A stretch of DNA of 18,132 nt from Lonsdalea britannica (GTDB lineage Bacteria > Pseudomonadota > Gammaproteobacteria > Enterobacterales > Enterobacteriaceae): NCBI RefSeq assembly GCF_946477055.1, contig NZ_CAMKXG010000040.1, forward strand, positions 1 through 18,132, written 5' to 3'. Positions 8,578 through 16,797 of this stretch are shown here, piece by piece. The position numbers were made by a program, and so were the translations under genes. The number at the start of each line of letters is the position of its first letter. Within the stretch, counting starts at the first letter, position 1. The notes beneath the pieces were generated by a model, which was given only the letters and a program-made list of their open reading frames with translations, was not told where the DNA came from and did no database searches.

Positions 8578-9626
8578 TGGAAACCTCTAACGAGCTCTAC
8601 TGGATGCACGGTAAGCCTGCCGCAAGCGGCGTGCTGAAAGCGTCGGCAGAAGACTTTGAGGTGATTGAAGATCTCGGATTTCAGCCAGATGGCGACGGCG
8701 AGCATGTGCTGGTCCGGGTGCGTAAACGGGGCTGCAATACGTCCTTTGTCGCCGAAGCGCTGGCAAAGTTCGCTCGTCTGCCGGCCCGCGCGGTCAGCTA
8801 TGCGGGTCTGAAAGACCGCCACGCCGTGACCGAACAATGGTTCGGCCTGCATATGCCGGGTAAAGCCGATCCAGACTGGCGGAGTTTTGAGCTGGAAGGC
8901 TGTGAAATTCTGGAAACGGCGCGTCACCGCCGTAAACTGCGCATCGGTAGCCTGCAGGGGAATGCTTTCACGCTGGTGCTTCGTCAAATCAGCGACAGAG
9001 CGGAAATCGAGACGCGGTTACAACGCATAGCCGAACAGGGCGTCCCCAACTATTTCGGCAGCCAGCGTTTTGGTCGTAACGGCAATAACCTGGAACAGGC
9101 TCGGCGCTGGGCGAATAATGAGATCCGTGTGAAAGAACGCGGTAAACGCAGTTTTTATCTTTCGGCCAGTCGTAGCGAGCTGTTTAACCGTGTCACCAGC
9201 GCCCGCTTGACGCAAAAGCTGGAAAAAACCGTATTGAACGGAGATGCGCTGCAATTGACCGGTCGCGGTAGCTGGTTCGTTGCACAGCCAGACGAGCTGG
9301 AGACATTGCAACGGCGTATTGATGAAAACGAACTGCAGGTGACGGCGCCGCTGCCGGGCGACGGGGAGCCGGGAACACAGGCCGATGCGCTGGCGTTTGA
9401 AGCGTCCTGTCTGGAAGATAACGAATTATTGCTGTCGCTGCTGCGTCGGGAGCGTCTGGAGCCCGCGCGCAGAGCTATCTTATTGTATCCACAACACATG
9501 GCGTGGTCGTGGCAGAATGACGACGTCGTCACCGTACGTTTCTGGTTGCCGTCAGGCTGTTATGCCACCAGCGTTGTGCGTGAGCTGATGCAGGTTGAAG
9601 AACAGGAGTTCGACAGCGGGATGTAG
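8571..9626 (+). CDS. truD: tRNA pseudouridine(13) synthase
   Basis: Converts uridine 13 to pseudouridine in tRNA-Glu. It has 351 residues (349 in E. coli). The catalytic aspartate is Asp82 in [24 protein letters not shown] and [14 protein letters not shown] segments and the C-terminal [16 protein letters not shown] are conserved. The start ATG 8571 has GGAG (8560-8563) seven bases upstream within ispF and overlaps the ispF stop. GTG 8574 or ATG 8577 would shorten it by one or two residues. The last residues (QEFDSGM) differ from E. coli. In most relatives surE starts at this stop codon, but here no intact surE follows. Confidence 0.97.
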   Translation: MVMETSNELYWMHGKPAASGVLKASAEDFEVIEDLGFQPDGDGEHVLVRVRKRGCNTSFVAEALAKFARLPARAVSYAGLKDRHAVTEQWFGLHMPGKADPDWRSFELEGCEILETARHRRKLRIGSLQGNAFTLVLRQISDRAEIETRLQRIAEQGVPNYFGSQRFGRNGNNLEQARRWANNEIRVKERGKRSFYLSASRSELFNRVTSARLTQKLEKTVLNGDALQLTGRGSWFVAQPDELETLQRRIDENELQVTAPLPGDGEPGTQADALAFEASCLEDNELLLSLLRRERLEPARRAILLYPQHMAWSWQNDDVVTVRFWLPSGCYATSVVRELMQVEEQEFDSGM

Positions 9627-9741
9627 CGGTGTCTTGATCGCGACGGAGATCACTACGCTGTGACAGGGGCGAGCCTCTGTCCGAACAGCACAAACAACAT
9701 TGATGAGGTTAGCCAAAGCTGGGGTTTGCGGGGAATGGTGA
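9627..9741 (+). pseudogene. surE: Remnant of surE between truD and pcm
   Basis: SurE is a 5'/3'-nucleotidase of about 250 residues, normally encoded between truD and pcm. Only about 110 bases remain here. In the frame ending at TGA 9739-9741 the sequence reads [17 protein letters not shown] then stop. This resembles the SurE C-terminus (E. coli ends SDWLNSVGVGTQW) and overlaps the pcm ATG in the same way (TGG TGA over ATG GTG). That frame is closed by a stop at 9661. Just after truD, 9627-9653 reads RCLDRDGDH, faintly like the SurE N-terminus with its NDDGVH metal site, but this is weak. I infer an internal deletion that kept the 3' end because it carries pcm translation signals. Confidence 0.65.
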
Positions 9742-10361
9742 ACAAACGCGTGCAGACATTACTGAAACAGTTGAGTCAGCAGGGAATTAAGGATGAACGC
9801 CTGTTACAGGCGATGGCCGCCGTACCGCGGGAGCGCTTCGTCGATGAAGCCTTTGAACACAAAGCCTATGAAAATACGGCGTTGCCCATCGGTTCTGGAC
9901 AGACTATTTCCCAACCTTACATGGTCGCCAGAATGACCGAATTGCTGCGCCTGACGCCCGTATCCCGGGTTCTGGAGATAGGCACGGGGTCGGGTTATCA
10001 AACCGCCGTGCTAGCGCATCTGGTGCAGCACGTGTGCTCTGTGGAGCGGATCAAGGGACTCCAGTGGCAGGCTAAACGTCGTCTCAAACAGCTCGATTTG
10101 CATAATGTCTCTACGCGGCATGGTGACGGCTGGTTGGGATGGGCGTCCAAAGGGCCTTTCGATGCGATTATCGTCACGGCTGCGCCGCCGGAAATTCCTG
10201 TTGCCCTGATGGAACAGCTGGATGAAGGCGGCATCATGGTATTGCCGGTTGGCGAAGAGCAGCAAACGCTCAAGGTGGTTCAGCGCATCAACGGCGAGTT
10301 GATTATTCAAACCGTTGAGGGGGTTCGCTTTGTGCCTCTGGTCAAAGGCGAACTGGCCTGA
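9735..10361 (+). CDS. pcm: Protein-L-isoaspartate O-methyltransferase
   Basis: Cytoplasmic repair enzyme that methylates L-isoaspartyl residues in aged proteins using S-adenosylmethionine. It has 208 residues, equal to E. coli Pcm. Visible are [20 protein letters not shown] (51-70), the AdoMet-binding motif [12 protein letters not shown] (79-90), HGDGW and [13 protein letters not shown]. The open frame extends upstream to GTG 9660, giving 25 extra residues ([11 protein letters not shown]...). I reject these because ATG 9735 matches the E. coli start and because that stretch reads as surE remnant in another frame. The ribosome binding site is poor. The gene lies in the usual stress-survival order before nlpD and rpoS. 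Confidence 0.95.
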   Translation: MVNKRVQTLLKQLSQQGIKDERLLQAMAAVPRERFVDEAFEHKAYENTALPIGSGQTISQPYMVARMTELLRLTPVSRVLEIGTGSGYQTAVLAHLVQHVCSVERIKGLQWQAKRRLKQLDLHNVSTRHGDGWLGWASKGPFDAIIVTAAPPEIPVALMEQLDEGGIMVLPVGEEQQTLKVVQRINGELIIQTVEGVRFVPLVKGELA

Positions 10362-10617
10362 TGCTTCGTGCTGAGCGCGTGCCCGCCTTAAAATTTCAAT
10401 ACAACTATCTTATGGTACTAATTTGTTGATATTGCTAGCATCAACGAATGGTGCTGTCTCTGGTGGCCCGCCGGTGTCCGTTTCGATAACGATCACGGCG
10501 GCGCGTTGCTGAGTTTACAATGGAACGACGCGTTCCTGTGCTTGGCAATATCGCCAATTTTCGAGACAGCGAGCGGTATTTAACGAGTCAATTTTGGGTC
10601 ATAGGGGGATTCGGCGC
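10362..10617. other. Gap between pcm and nlpD with four inverted repeats
   Basis: These 256 bases carry no gene I can support. Four short inverted repeats are visible: GTTGAT 10425-10430 with ATCAAC 10440-10445; CCGCCG 10468-10473 with CGGCGG 10496-10501; GGAACG 10522-10527 with CGTTCC 10531-10536; and TTGGC 10542-10546 with GCCAA 10553-10557, the last followed by TTTT. The last pair could act as a weak terminator for pcm. In E. coli nlpD promoters lie in this gap. I found no strong hexamer pair here. Confidence 0.4.
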
Positions 10618-11730
10618 ATGGGGAGCCAAATGATGAACTGGCGTCAGCTCGCGGTATGTACGGCAATTGCTCTGGGGTTGGCGGGCTGCGCCGACGGTAA
10701 CGATCAGCCTGCCTCAATCAGCAGCGTGGGCGATGGTGGCAATGCCTCTGGCCGTAGCGGCGCGATCGCTTCACCACCACGCCTCTCTTCATCGGCGAAC
10801 TCACGACCTGTCGCGGCTGTCAGCACGCCGGTTATTTCCACTCCTGCTGCCTCGCAAGGCGGTAAAATCGTCTATAACCGCAGCTATGACGCGATTCCTA
10901 AGGGTAGCTATACCGGGAATACCTACACCGTAAAACGCGGCGATACGCTGTTCTACATCGCGTGGATCACGGGTAATGATTACCGTGAGCTGGCACAGCG
11001 CAATAATATCCCAGAACCTTACAGTTTGAATGTCGGGCAGAGTTTGGCGTTGGGCAACAATATGAACACCAGCGCAGGGCAGGGCATGGCGGTCGCCAGC
11101 GTGCCGTCAGCCCCCGTTATGACCACTTCCAGTTCACGTAGTGGGCATATGCTTCCAGCGAATGCAGCGGCAGGAGGAGTTTCTCAGCCGTCGAGCAGTA
11201 CGCAAATACAAACTTCACAGGTTGATTCCACCTCAACTAATGCGTATTCTGCAAATTCGGGTAAACAGAATGTGGGTAAGATGTTACCTGCTACAGGGGC
11301 TGCAGTTTCCGCTCCTGCTACCGAACCAACGCCGGTACCTAGCAGCAGCAATGCCGCTATTACTGGTTGGCGTTGGCCTACAGATGGGAAAGTCATAGAT
11401 AATTTCTCAGCCTCTGAGGGGGGAAATAAAGGGATTGATATCGCTGGCTCACGTGGGCAGACCGTGGTTGCTACCGCCGGAGGGCGTGTGGTGTACGCGG
11501 GCAACGCTTTGCGCGGTTACGGGAATCTGATAATCATCAAGCATAATGATGACTACCTGAGCGCCTATGCCCATAACGAAACCATGCTGGTCCGGGAACA
11601 ACAAGAGGTTAAGGCGGGACAACAAATAGCTACCATGGGTAGCACCGGAACCAGTTCAGTACGCTTGCATTTTGAAATTCGTTACAAGGGGAAATCCGTA
11701 AACCCGCTGCGTTTTATTCCGCAGCGATAA
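10618..11730 (+). CDS. nlpD: Outer-membrane lipoprotein NlpD, activator of amidase AmiC
   Basis: Lipoprotein that activates the septal murein amidase AmiC during daughter-cell separation. With ATG 10618 as start it has 370 residues. AGGGGGA lies eight bases upstream. ATG 10630 or 10633, with GGGGAG before them, are alternatives. The lipobox LAGC places the lipidated Cys at residue 24, and Ala follows, which favours the outer membrane. A LysM peptidoglycan-binding domain starts at [10 protein letters not shown] (about 103-147). A Ser/Thr/Ala-rich linker of about 110 residues follows, then a LytM/M23 domain (about 262-370) that is degenerate: GNKGID has Asn270 where active peptidases have a metal-binding His, as known for NlpD. 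The gene also contains the main rpoS promoter and the start of the rpoS leader, which constrains its codons near the end. Confidence 0.95.
   Translation: MGSQMMNWRQLAVCTAIALGLAGCADGNDQPASISSVGDGGNASGRSGAIASPPRLSSSANSRPVAAVSTPVISTPAASQGGKIVYNRSYDAIPKGSYTGNTYTVKRGDTLFYIAWITGNDYRELAQRNNIPEPYSLNVGQSLALGNNMNTSAGQGMAVASVPSAPVMTTSSSRSGHMLPANAAAGGVSQPSSSTQIQTSQVDSTSTNAYSANSGKQNVGKMLPATGAAVSAPATEPTPVPSSSNAAITGWRWPTDGKVIDNFSASEGGNKGIDIAGSRGQTVVATAGGRVVYAGNALRGYGNLIIIKHNDDYLSAYAHNETMLVREQQEVKAGQQIATMGSTGTSSVRLHFEIRYKGKSVNPLRFIPQR
11222..11250 (+). promoter_or_regulatory. Putative main rpoS promoter inside nlpD
   Basis: TTGATT (11222-11227) and TATTCT (11245-11250) are separated by exactly 17 bases. The -10 and following bases resemble the E. 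coli rpoS promoter, which also lies within nlpD at the codons for Tyr-Ser in a YSxxSGxQ segment. Transcription would start near 11257, giving a leader of about 527 bases before rpoS, somewhat shorter than in E. coli. The match to E. coli is from memory. Confidence 0.6.
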
Positions 11731-11783
11731 ATCGGGCAGAGTGCTTCGGTATTCTGCCAAGGGATCACGGGTAGGAGCCGCTT
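11670..11783 (+). promoter_or_regulatory. Structured rpoS leader: sRNA pairing segment and translational block
   Basis: The segment 11670-11705 at the end of nlpD matches, as far as I recall base for base, the E. coli rpoS leader region paired by the small RNAs DsrA, RprA and ArcZ. Its ATCCGT (11694-11699) can pair with ACGGGT (11767-11772), and CCC (11703-11705) with GGG (11761-11763), closing off the ribosome binding site TAGGAG (11772-11777). AAG 11686-11688 can pair with CTT 11781-11783. Between the arms lie two hairpins: 11705-11726 (7 bp, CGCTGCG/CGCAGCG) and 11735-11758 (10 bp with two G-U wobbles and a UUCG loop). In E. coli an unrelated sequence forms a hairpin at this second position. 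Pairings were worked out by eye. Confidence 0.7.
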
Positions 11784-12776
11784 ATGAGCCAAAGTACGCT
11801 GAAAGTTAACGAGTTACATGAAGATACTGATTTCGACGAGAATGGGCTTGACGTATTTGACGATAAAGCGCTGGCTGAGGAAGAAACCAGTGACAATGAC
11901 TCTTTAGATGATGAGTTATTGTCACAAGTTAGCACCCAGCGTGTTCTAGATGCTACTCAACTCTATCTGGGAGAAATTGGCTATTCGCCTCTTTTAACCG
12001 CCGAAGAAGAGGTTTATTTTGCCCGGCGAGCGTTGCGTGGTGACGTATCATCACGCAAACGTATGATCGAGAGTAACCTGCGGTTGGTGGTGAAAATCGC
12101 CCGTCGCTATAACAATCGGGGGCTAGCCTTGCTGGACCTGATTGAAGAAGGGAACCTTGGTCTGATCCGAGCCGTTGAGAAGTTTGACCCAGAAAGAGGG
12201 TTTCGTTTTTCAACGTATGCAACCTGGTGGATCAGGCAGACCATAGAGCGGGCGATCATGAATCAAACCCGCACCATTCGTTTACCTATTCACATTGTCA
12301 AAGAACTTAATGTTTACCTGCGCACAGCACGCGAGTTATCCCATAAGCTAGATCATGAGCCCAGTGCGGAAGAAATTGCCGAACAGCTCGATAAACCAGT
12401 TGATGACGTGAACCGTATGTTGCGTCTGAACGAACGTATCACTTCCGTTGACACGCCGCTGGGCGGAGATTCTGAAAAGGCGTTGCTGGATATTCTGGCC
12501 GATGAGAAAGACAACGGTCCTGAGGACACTACGCAGGATAACGATATGAAGCAAAATATCGTTAAATGGTTGTTCGAACTAAATGCAAAACAGCGAGAAG
12601 TTCTTGCTCGTCGCTTCGGCCTTCTGGGTTATGAGGCGGCCACGCTGGAAGATGTTGGTCGTGAAATTGGTCTGACTCGCGAACGCGTGCGTCAGATTCA
12701 GGTTGAAGGACTGCGTCGTCTGCGTGAAATCCTGCAAATGCAGGGGCTCGATATTGAAGAGCTGTTCCGTGCATAA
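11784..12776 (+). CDS. rpoS: RNA polymerase sigma factor RpoS (sigma-38)
   Basis: Sigma factor that directs RNA polymerase to stationary-phase and stress genes. Its 330 residues equal E. coli RpoS with no gaps. Region 1.2 ([19 protein letters not shown]), region 2 ([51 protein letters not shown]), region 3 and region 4 with the helix-turn-helix ([20 protein letters not shown]) are intact. Lys173 in HIVKELN, which the adaptor RssB contacts to deliver the protein to ClpXP, is present, so regulated proteolysis is expected to work. The N-terminus (residues 8-50) and the last three residues are the main differences. The ribosome binding site TAGGAG is six bases before ATG 11784. No loss-of-function mutation, common in cultured strains, is seen. 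Confidence 0.99.
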   Translation: MSQSTLKVNELHEDTDFDENGLDVFDDKALAEEETSDNDSLDDELLSQVSTQRVLDATQLYLGEIGYSPLLTAEEEVYFARRALRGDVSSRKRMIESNLRLVVKIARRYNNRGLALLDLIEEGNLGLIRAVEKFDPERGFRFSTYATWWIRQTIERAIMNQTRTIRLPIHIVKELNVYLRTARELSHKLDHEPSAEEIAEQLDKPVDDVNRMLRLNERITSVDTPLGGDSEKALLDILADEKDNGPEDTTQDNDMKQNIVKWLFELNAKQREVLARRFGLLGYEAATLEDVGREIGLTRERVRQIQVEGLRRLREILQMQGLDIEELFRA

Positions 12777-12803
12777 TCACCACTAATCACGGTGACGAGA
12801 ATA

Positions 12804-12833
12804 AAAAAATGGTGGGGGAACCCACCATTTTTT
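12804..12833. terminator. Bidirectional terminator shared by rpoS and proS
   Basis: A perfect 13-bp inverted repeat (12804-12816 with 12821-12833) with loop GGAA has an A-run on its left and a T-run on its right. It can therefore stop transcription from both sides. It is the only clear element between the rpoS stop (12776) and the proS stop (12855). Confidence 0.92.
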
Positions 12834-12854
12834 ATGACTGAAACCGGAGTGTGA

Positions 12855-14573
12855 TTAACGCACGACCTGCGAAAGCAGGAAGTCCACCACCTCATCCGTC
12901 TTAATCATTTGTTTCTCACCCTGACGACGGTTTTTGTACTCGATATCCTCGTTGTCCAGGTTACGATCGCCAATCACGATAGTGTGAGGAATACCGATCA
13001 GCTCCATGTCCGCGAACATCACGCCAGGCCGTTCTTTACGGTCGTCCATCAAGACTTCCACGCCGTTATCGCGCAACTGCTGATAAATACGTTCTGCGAC
13101 TTCTTTTACGCGGAAGGATTTATGCATGTTCATCGGCAGAATAGCGACCTGGAACGGTGCGAGTACGTCCGGCCAGATAATCCCGCGATCGTCATGGTTC
13201 TGTTCAATCGCAGCGGCGATCACACGGGAGATGCCAATACCATAGCAGCCCATCGTCAGCGTCTGGTTACGGCCGTCTTCGCCCTGAACCGTCGCCTTCA
13301 TGGCTTCTGAGTATTTGGTGCCAAGCTGGAAGATATGACCTACTTCGATACCGCGTTTGATCTGCAGCGTGCCTTTGCCGTCTGGGCTCTGATCGCCTTC
13401 AACCACTTTACGGAGATCAGCAACCTGCGGTAGCGCGACGTCACGCTCCCAGTTGATGCCGAAATAGTGTTTACCGTCGATGTTGGCGCCCGCGCTGAAA
13501 TCGCTCATCACGGCAACAGTTCTGTCGATAACGACCGGCAAGGACAGATTGACGGGACCCAGCGATCCCGGACCTGCATTCACCAGCGCGCGAATTTCTT
13601 CTTCCGTGGCGAAAGTCAGCGGGCTGGCGACCAGCTCCAGTTTTTCGGCCTTCACTTCGTTCAGTTCGTGATCGCCGCGAACCAGCAGGGCAACCAACGG
13701 ATGAGCGCTTTCTTCCGTCGCTTTCACCAGCAGCGTTTTAACCGTTTTTTCTACCGGAACGTTGAACTGTTCGACCAGCTCGGCGATGGTTTTGGCGTTG
13801 GGCGTTTCTACCAGCGTCATGTCCTGCGTCGGCGCGGCGCGTTCAACGTGTGGCGCTACCGCTTCGGCTAACTCGATATTCGCGGCGAAGTCGGATTCAG
13901 TAGAAAAGACGATATCGTCTTCGCCACAGGCGGCCAGTACTTGGAATTCGTGAGACGTGCTGCCGCCGATAGAACCGGTGTCTGCCTGTACGGCGCGGAA
14001 GTTCAGATCCATCCGGCTGAAAATTTTGGTGTATGCCGAATACAGCGCATCATACGTGGCCTGCAGGGATTCCTGAGAAGTATGGAAAGAGTAAGCGTCT
14101 TTCATCAGGAACTCGCGCGCGCGCATGATACCGAAGCGCGGACGGACTTCGTCACGGAACTTGGTCTGGATCTGGTAGAACGTCAGCGGCAGCTGTTTGT
14201 ACGAGCTGATTTCATTACGCACCAGATCGGTGATGACTTCTTCATGCGTCGGGCCCAACACAAACGGACGCTCGCCGCGATCGGCGAAGCGCAGCAGCTC
14301 GGGACCATACTGCTCCCAACGACCGCTCTCCTGCCACAGGTCCGCAGGCTGAACAACAGGCATCGAAATTTCGATGCCGCCGGCGCTGTTCATTTCTTCA
14401 CGCACGATATTTTCGACTTTTTTCAAAACGCGCAAACCCGTCGGCAACCAGGTATAGAGACCTGAGGCGAGTTTACGAATCATTCCTGCGCGCAGCATCA
14501 GCTGATGACTGATAACCTCGGCGTCGGCGGGCGTCTCCTTTTGAGTGGAGAGCAAATATTGACTTGTACGCAT
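12855..14573 (-). CDS. proS: Prolyl-tRNA synthetase
   Basis: Class II aminoacyl-tRNA synthetase that charges tRNA-Pro. Its 572 residues equal E. coli ProRS of the bacterial type with an inserted editing domain. Visible are motif 2 ([26 protein letters not shown]), motif 3 ([18 protein letters not shown]), the editing insertion between about residues 224 and 407, which hydrolyses mischarged Ala-tRNA-Pro, and the C-terminal anticodon-binding domain. The start is the ATG whose complement is 14571-14573. It follows trmO by 116 bases and ends the minus-strand rcsF-trmO-proS run. In E. coli this gene is not near rpoS. Confidence 0.98.
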   Translation of the reverse strand: MRTSQYLLSTQKETPADAEVISHQLMLRAGMIRKLASGLYTWLPTGLRVLKKVENIVREEMNSAGGIEISMPVVQPADLWQESGRWEQYGPELLRFADRGERPFVLGPTHEEVITDLVRNEISSYKQLPLTFYQIQTKFRDEVRPRFGIMRAREFLMKDAYSFHTSQESLQATYDALYSAYTKIFSRMDLNFRAVQADTGSIGGSTSHEFQVLAACGEDDIVFSTESDFAANIELAEAVAPHVERAAPTQDMTLVETPNAKTIAELVEQFNVPVEKTVKTLLVKATEESAHPLVALLVRGDHELNEVKAEKLELVASPLTFATEEEIRALVNAGPGSLGPVNLSLPVVIDRTVAVMSDFSAGANIDGKHYFGINWERDVALPQVADLRKVVEGDQSPDGKGTLQIKRGIEVGHIFQLGTKYSEAMKATVQGEDGRNQTLTMGCYGIGISRVIAAAIEQNHDDRGIIWPDVLAPFQVAILPMNMHKSFRVKEVAERIYQQLRDNGVEVLMDDRKERPGVMFADMELIGIPHTIVIGDRNLDNEDIEYKNRRQGEKQMIKTDEVVDFLLSQVVR

Positions 14574-14644
14574 GGTGTTGTAGTTCCGTAAGAACGATAA
14601 ATGGCGTGGGCCGATGGGGCCTGAGCATAAATAAAAAGTGGCTT

Positions 14645-14653
14645 AGTTTACCA
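14645..14653 (-). promoter_or_regulatory. Putative extended -10 promoter of proS
   Basis: Read on the minus strand, TGGTAAACT is an extended -10 element (TGnTAAACT). It would start transcription about 65 bases before the proS ATG. The upstream T/G-rich stretch gives only a poor -35, as tolerated by extended -10 promoters. It lies in the 116-base gap between trmO and proS. Confidence 0.35.
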
Positions 14654-14689
14654 GCGAGGAACGTTCCCCAAAAGAGATGCAGACGTTTT

Positions 14690-15397
14690 TTAACGGCTAT
14701 CCAGGCATATTACTTCTGTTTGTTCGCCGGTCACCCTCCAACGCACGTTGAATTCCAGTAATAGCGCGGCATATTCCTTGTCATCATGGCTCGTTTTGCG
14801 ATAGGCCGGACGCGGATCTTGCGCTAATACCTGCGTGATGAAGCGGCGTAAATGAGGATAGCGATCGTGCCATGCGATCAGCTGTTGTTCCGCCAGCGGA
14901 GAGAATGTCACCGGCATATCCGCATACGGCGCGCAGGGCGCAAAACCGGCTTGTGCCTGTGGCTGGCTTTCAGCGAAGGGGAGGTAAGGCTTGATATCAA
15001 TGACTGGCGTGCCATCCACCAGATCCAGGCTACCGAGTTCCAGCACTAGCTCGTGCTTGTCGGCGCGCACGCCTTTCAGTTCCACCAAAGACATCCCGAC
15101 AGGATTGGGGCGAAACGTTGAACGGGTAGCGAAGACGCCCATACGCGCATTACCTCCCAGACGAGGAGGCCGCACAGTGGGGCGCCAGCCAGCAGACGCC
15201 GTTTGATGAAACACGAACAGCACCCATAGATGGCTGAAGTCGGAAAGCCCGCGCACGGCTTCTGGCTGGTTGTAGGGCGGCAGCAGGTGTAGTTCACCTC
15301 CACCATCTTCAATCAGGCCCGGCTGTCGGGGGACGGCAAACTTCTCTTTATAAGGGGAGCGGATAACACCGATCTGATCGAAGCAAAACTCGCTCAT
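14690..15397 (-). CDS. trmO: tRNA (N6-threonylcarbamoyladenosine(37)-N6)-methyltransferase TrmO
   Basis: Methylates t6A37 to m6t6A37 in tRNA-Thr using S-adenosylmethionine. Also named TsaA or YaeB. Its 235 residues equal the E. coli protein. The N-terminal IGVIRSPYKEKFAVPRQPG, the block WRPTVRPPRLGGNARMGVFA with TRSTFRPNPVGMSL, DLVDGTPVIDIKPYLPF and AQDPRPAYRK are family signatures. Its ATG overlaps the TGA of rcsF by four bases (ATGA), so translation of the two is coupled. The last 45 residues diverge more from E. coli than the rest. Confidence 0.96.
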   Translation of the reverse strand: MSEFCFDQIGVIRSPYKEKFAVPRQPGLIEDGGGELHLLPPYNQPEAVRGLSDFSHLWVLFVFHQTASAGWRPTVRPPRLGGNARMGVFATRSTFRPNPVGMSLVELKGVRADKHELVLELGSLDLVDGTPVIDIKPYLPFAESQPQAQAGFAPCAPYADMPVTFSPLAEQQLIAWHDRYPHLRRFITQVLAQDPRPAYRKTSHDDKEYAALLLEFNVRWRVTGEQTEVICLDSR

Positions 15398-15804
15398 TGA
15401 GAGGAGACTTTCAGCGCAGTGCCTTCACAGATGGCCTGACGATAGCAGCTGTCGACATCGCTCACAATCTGGCACTCATGCAGCAGGACCGCATTCGCTT
15501 TCAGACTGGTCGCCCGACTTTGCAATCTTTTTCGCGCGGTCGCGATGCTGGGCTGGGGATCCTGCGCCGTTGCCTGGCATGAGGAACCGGAGACTTCGCC
15601 CATATCGTGGAAAGGTTTTCCTACCAGCTCTTCAGCGCTTTTATACAGAACGGCCGGCGTAGCCGGGGGAGCCGGTTTGGTTTTAGGTGTTGTTTCAACG
15701 GCTGGCGGTGTCTGGGGCTGGGATGTGGAGGGTGTATTCGATTTGTGTAGCAGAGAACATCCTGTCAGCGACAGCGATAACATTACAATGGGCATGACAC
15801 GCAT
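15394..15804 (-). CDS. rcsF: Outer-membrane lipoprotein RcsF, sensor of the Rcs phosphorelay
   Basis: Senses envelope damage and signals through IgaA to the RcsC-RcsD-RcsB phosphorelay. It has 136 residues (134 in E. coli). The start at 15804 was chosen because AGAGGA lies about seven bases upstream. An ATG at 15825 in the same frame has no such site and would delay the signal peptide. The lipobox LTGC gives a lipidated Cys at residue 16. A Pro/Thr-rich linker follows, then the folded domain from LYKSAEELVGKPF. All four cysteines of the two disulfides are present (GSSCQ, HECQ, DSCYRQ, AICEG). It lies downstream of the metQ terminator and so probably has its own promoter in 15805-15865. Confidence 0.95.
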   Translation of the reverse strand: MRVMPIVMLSLSLTGCSLLHKSNTPSTSQPQTPPAVETTPKTKPAPPATPAVLYKSAEELVGKPFHDMGEVSGSSCQATAQDPQPSIATARKRLQSRATSLKANAVLLHECQIVSDVDSCYRQAICEGTALKVSSQ

Positions 15805-15853
15805 AGCTTTTCCTCTGGCTTTCATAAGTGCGCTTATTGAAGCAAGCTACGCG

Positions 15854-15883
15854 AAAAATAACAAGACGGGCCGAGGCCCGTCA
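15854..15883 (-). terminator. Intrinsic terminator after metQ
   Basis: The inverted repeat 15866-15873 with 15876-15883 (GACGGGCC/GGCCCGTC) forms a GC-rich hairpin. On the minus strand it is followed by a T-rich tract (complement of 15854-15865). It lies 34 bases after the metQ stop and separates metNIQ from rcsF. Confidence 0.85.
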
Positions 15884-15917
15884 GTAGGATATTTTATCGT
15901 TTCCTGCAATGAGAAAC

Positions 15918-16733
15918 TTACCAGCCTTTGACGGCACCGCCATTAAACGTTTTCAATGCGGCCTGATTCACTTCATCAGACTGATACGCGCTGACGAACT
16001 TCTTCACGTTTTCCGCATCTTTATTGTCTTCACGGGCCACCAGCAGATTGACGTAAGGAGAGTCTTTATCCTCTACAAACAATCCGTCTTTGGAGGGCGT
16101 CAGATTGATCTGGCTGGCGTAAGTGGTATTGATAACGGCCAGAGCGATCTGGTCATCATCCAGCGAGCGCGGTAACTGCGGCGCTTCCAGTTCTACCAGC
16201 TTCACATGTTTCGGGTTTTCGACGATATCTAGTGAGGTCGGCAGCAGTCCAACATTGTCTTTCAGCTTGATCAGACCGACTTTCTGAAGCAGCAGCAGGG
16301 AACGGCCCAGGTTGGTCGGGTCGTTAGGAATAGCGACTTGTGCGCCGTCCTGCAATTCGTTCAGCGATTTGATTTTCTTCGAGTAGCCCGCGATGGGGTA
16401 AACGAAGGTGTTACCGACAGAAACCAGTTTATAGCCGCGATCTTTGATCTGCTGATCCAGATACGGTTTGTGCTGGAAGGCATTCAGATCGATGTCGCCT
16501 TTGCTCAATGCTTCATTCGGAAGAACGTAATCGTTGAAGGTCACCAGCTCAACATCCAGACCGTATTTTTCCTTGGCCACTTTCTGAGCCACTTCCGCGA
16601 CTTGCTGTTCGGCACCGACAATGACGCCAACCTTAATATGGTTAGGGTCTTTTTCTTCCTGCCCGCATCCTGCCAGCGCCAGAGCACCGACCAATGCGCC
16701 TACTGCGGCGATAGATTTCAATTTAATAGCCAT
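15918..16733 (-). CDS. metQ: D-/L-methionine-binding lipoprotein of the MetNIQ importer
   Basis: Substrate-binding lipoprotein that delivers methionine to the MetNI ABC transporter, held in the inner membrane facing the periplasm. Its 271 residues equal E. coli MetQ. The signal peptide ends in LAGC with the lipidated Cys at residue 23. KVGVIVGAEQQVAEVAQKVA, NDYVLPNEALSKGDID, NAFQHKPYLD, GNTFVYPIAGYSKKI, ALAVINTTYASQI and the C-terminal NGGAVKGW are conserved. It is third in metN-metI-metQ, 64 bases after metI, with GAGGTAAGGA just before the ATG, and is followed by a terminator. The operon is expected to be repressed by MetJ, with sites upstream of metN outside the window. Confidence 0.98.
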   Translation of the reverse strand: MAIKLKSIAAVGALVGALALAGCGQEEKDPNHIKVGVIVGAEQQVAEVAQKVAKEKYGLDVELVTFNDYVLPNEALSKGDIDLNAFQHKPYLDQQIKDRGYKLVSVGNTFVYPIAGYSKKIKSLNELQDGAQVAIPNDPTNLGRSLLLLQKVGLIKLKDNVGLLPTSLDIVENPKHVKLVELEAPQLPRSLDDDQIALAVINTTYASQINLTPSKDGLFVEDKDSPYVNLLVAREDNKDAENVKKFVSAYQSDEVNQAALKTFNGGAVKGW

Positions 16734-16797
16734 ATTCCTTACCTCTGCTTAACAGTCTTGTTATCACGCACTTTCAAGGTGCATGGCAATGGAACAA

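Noticed and set aside
9660..9734. 25-residue N-terminal extension of Pcm from GTG 9660
   Set aside because: The extension does not match Pcm; the same bases read as the surE C-terminus in another frame, and ATG 9735 matches the known start.
14574..14689. T-box or other riboswitch upstream of proS
   Set aside because: The 116-base gap has no T-box consensus and no specifier hairpin; T-boxes are also not expected in this order for proS.
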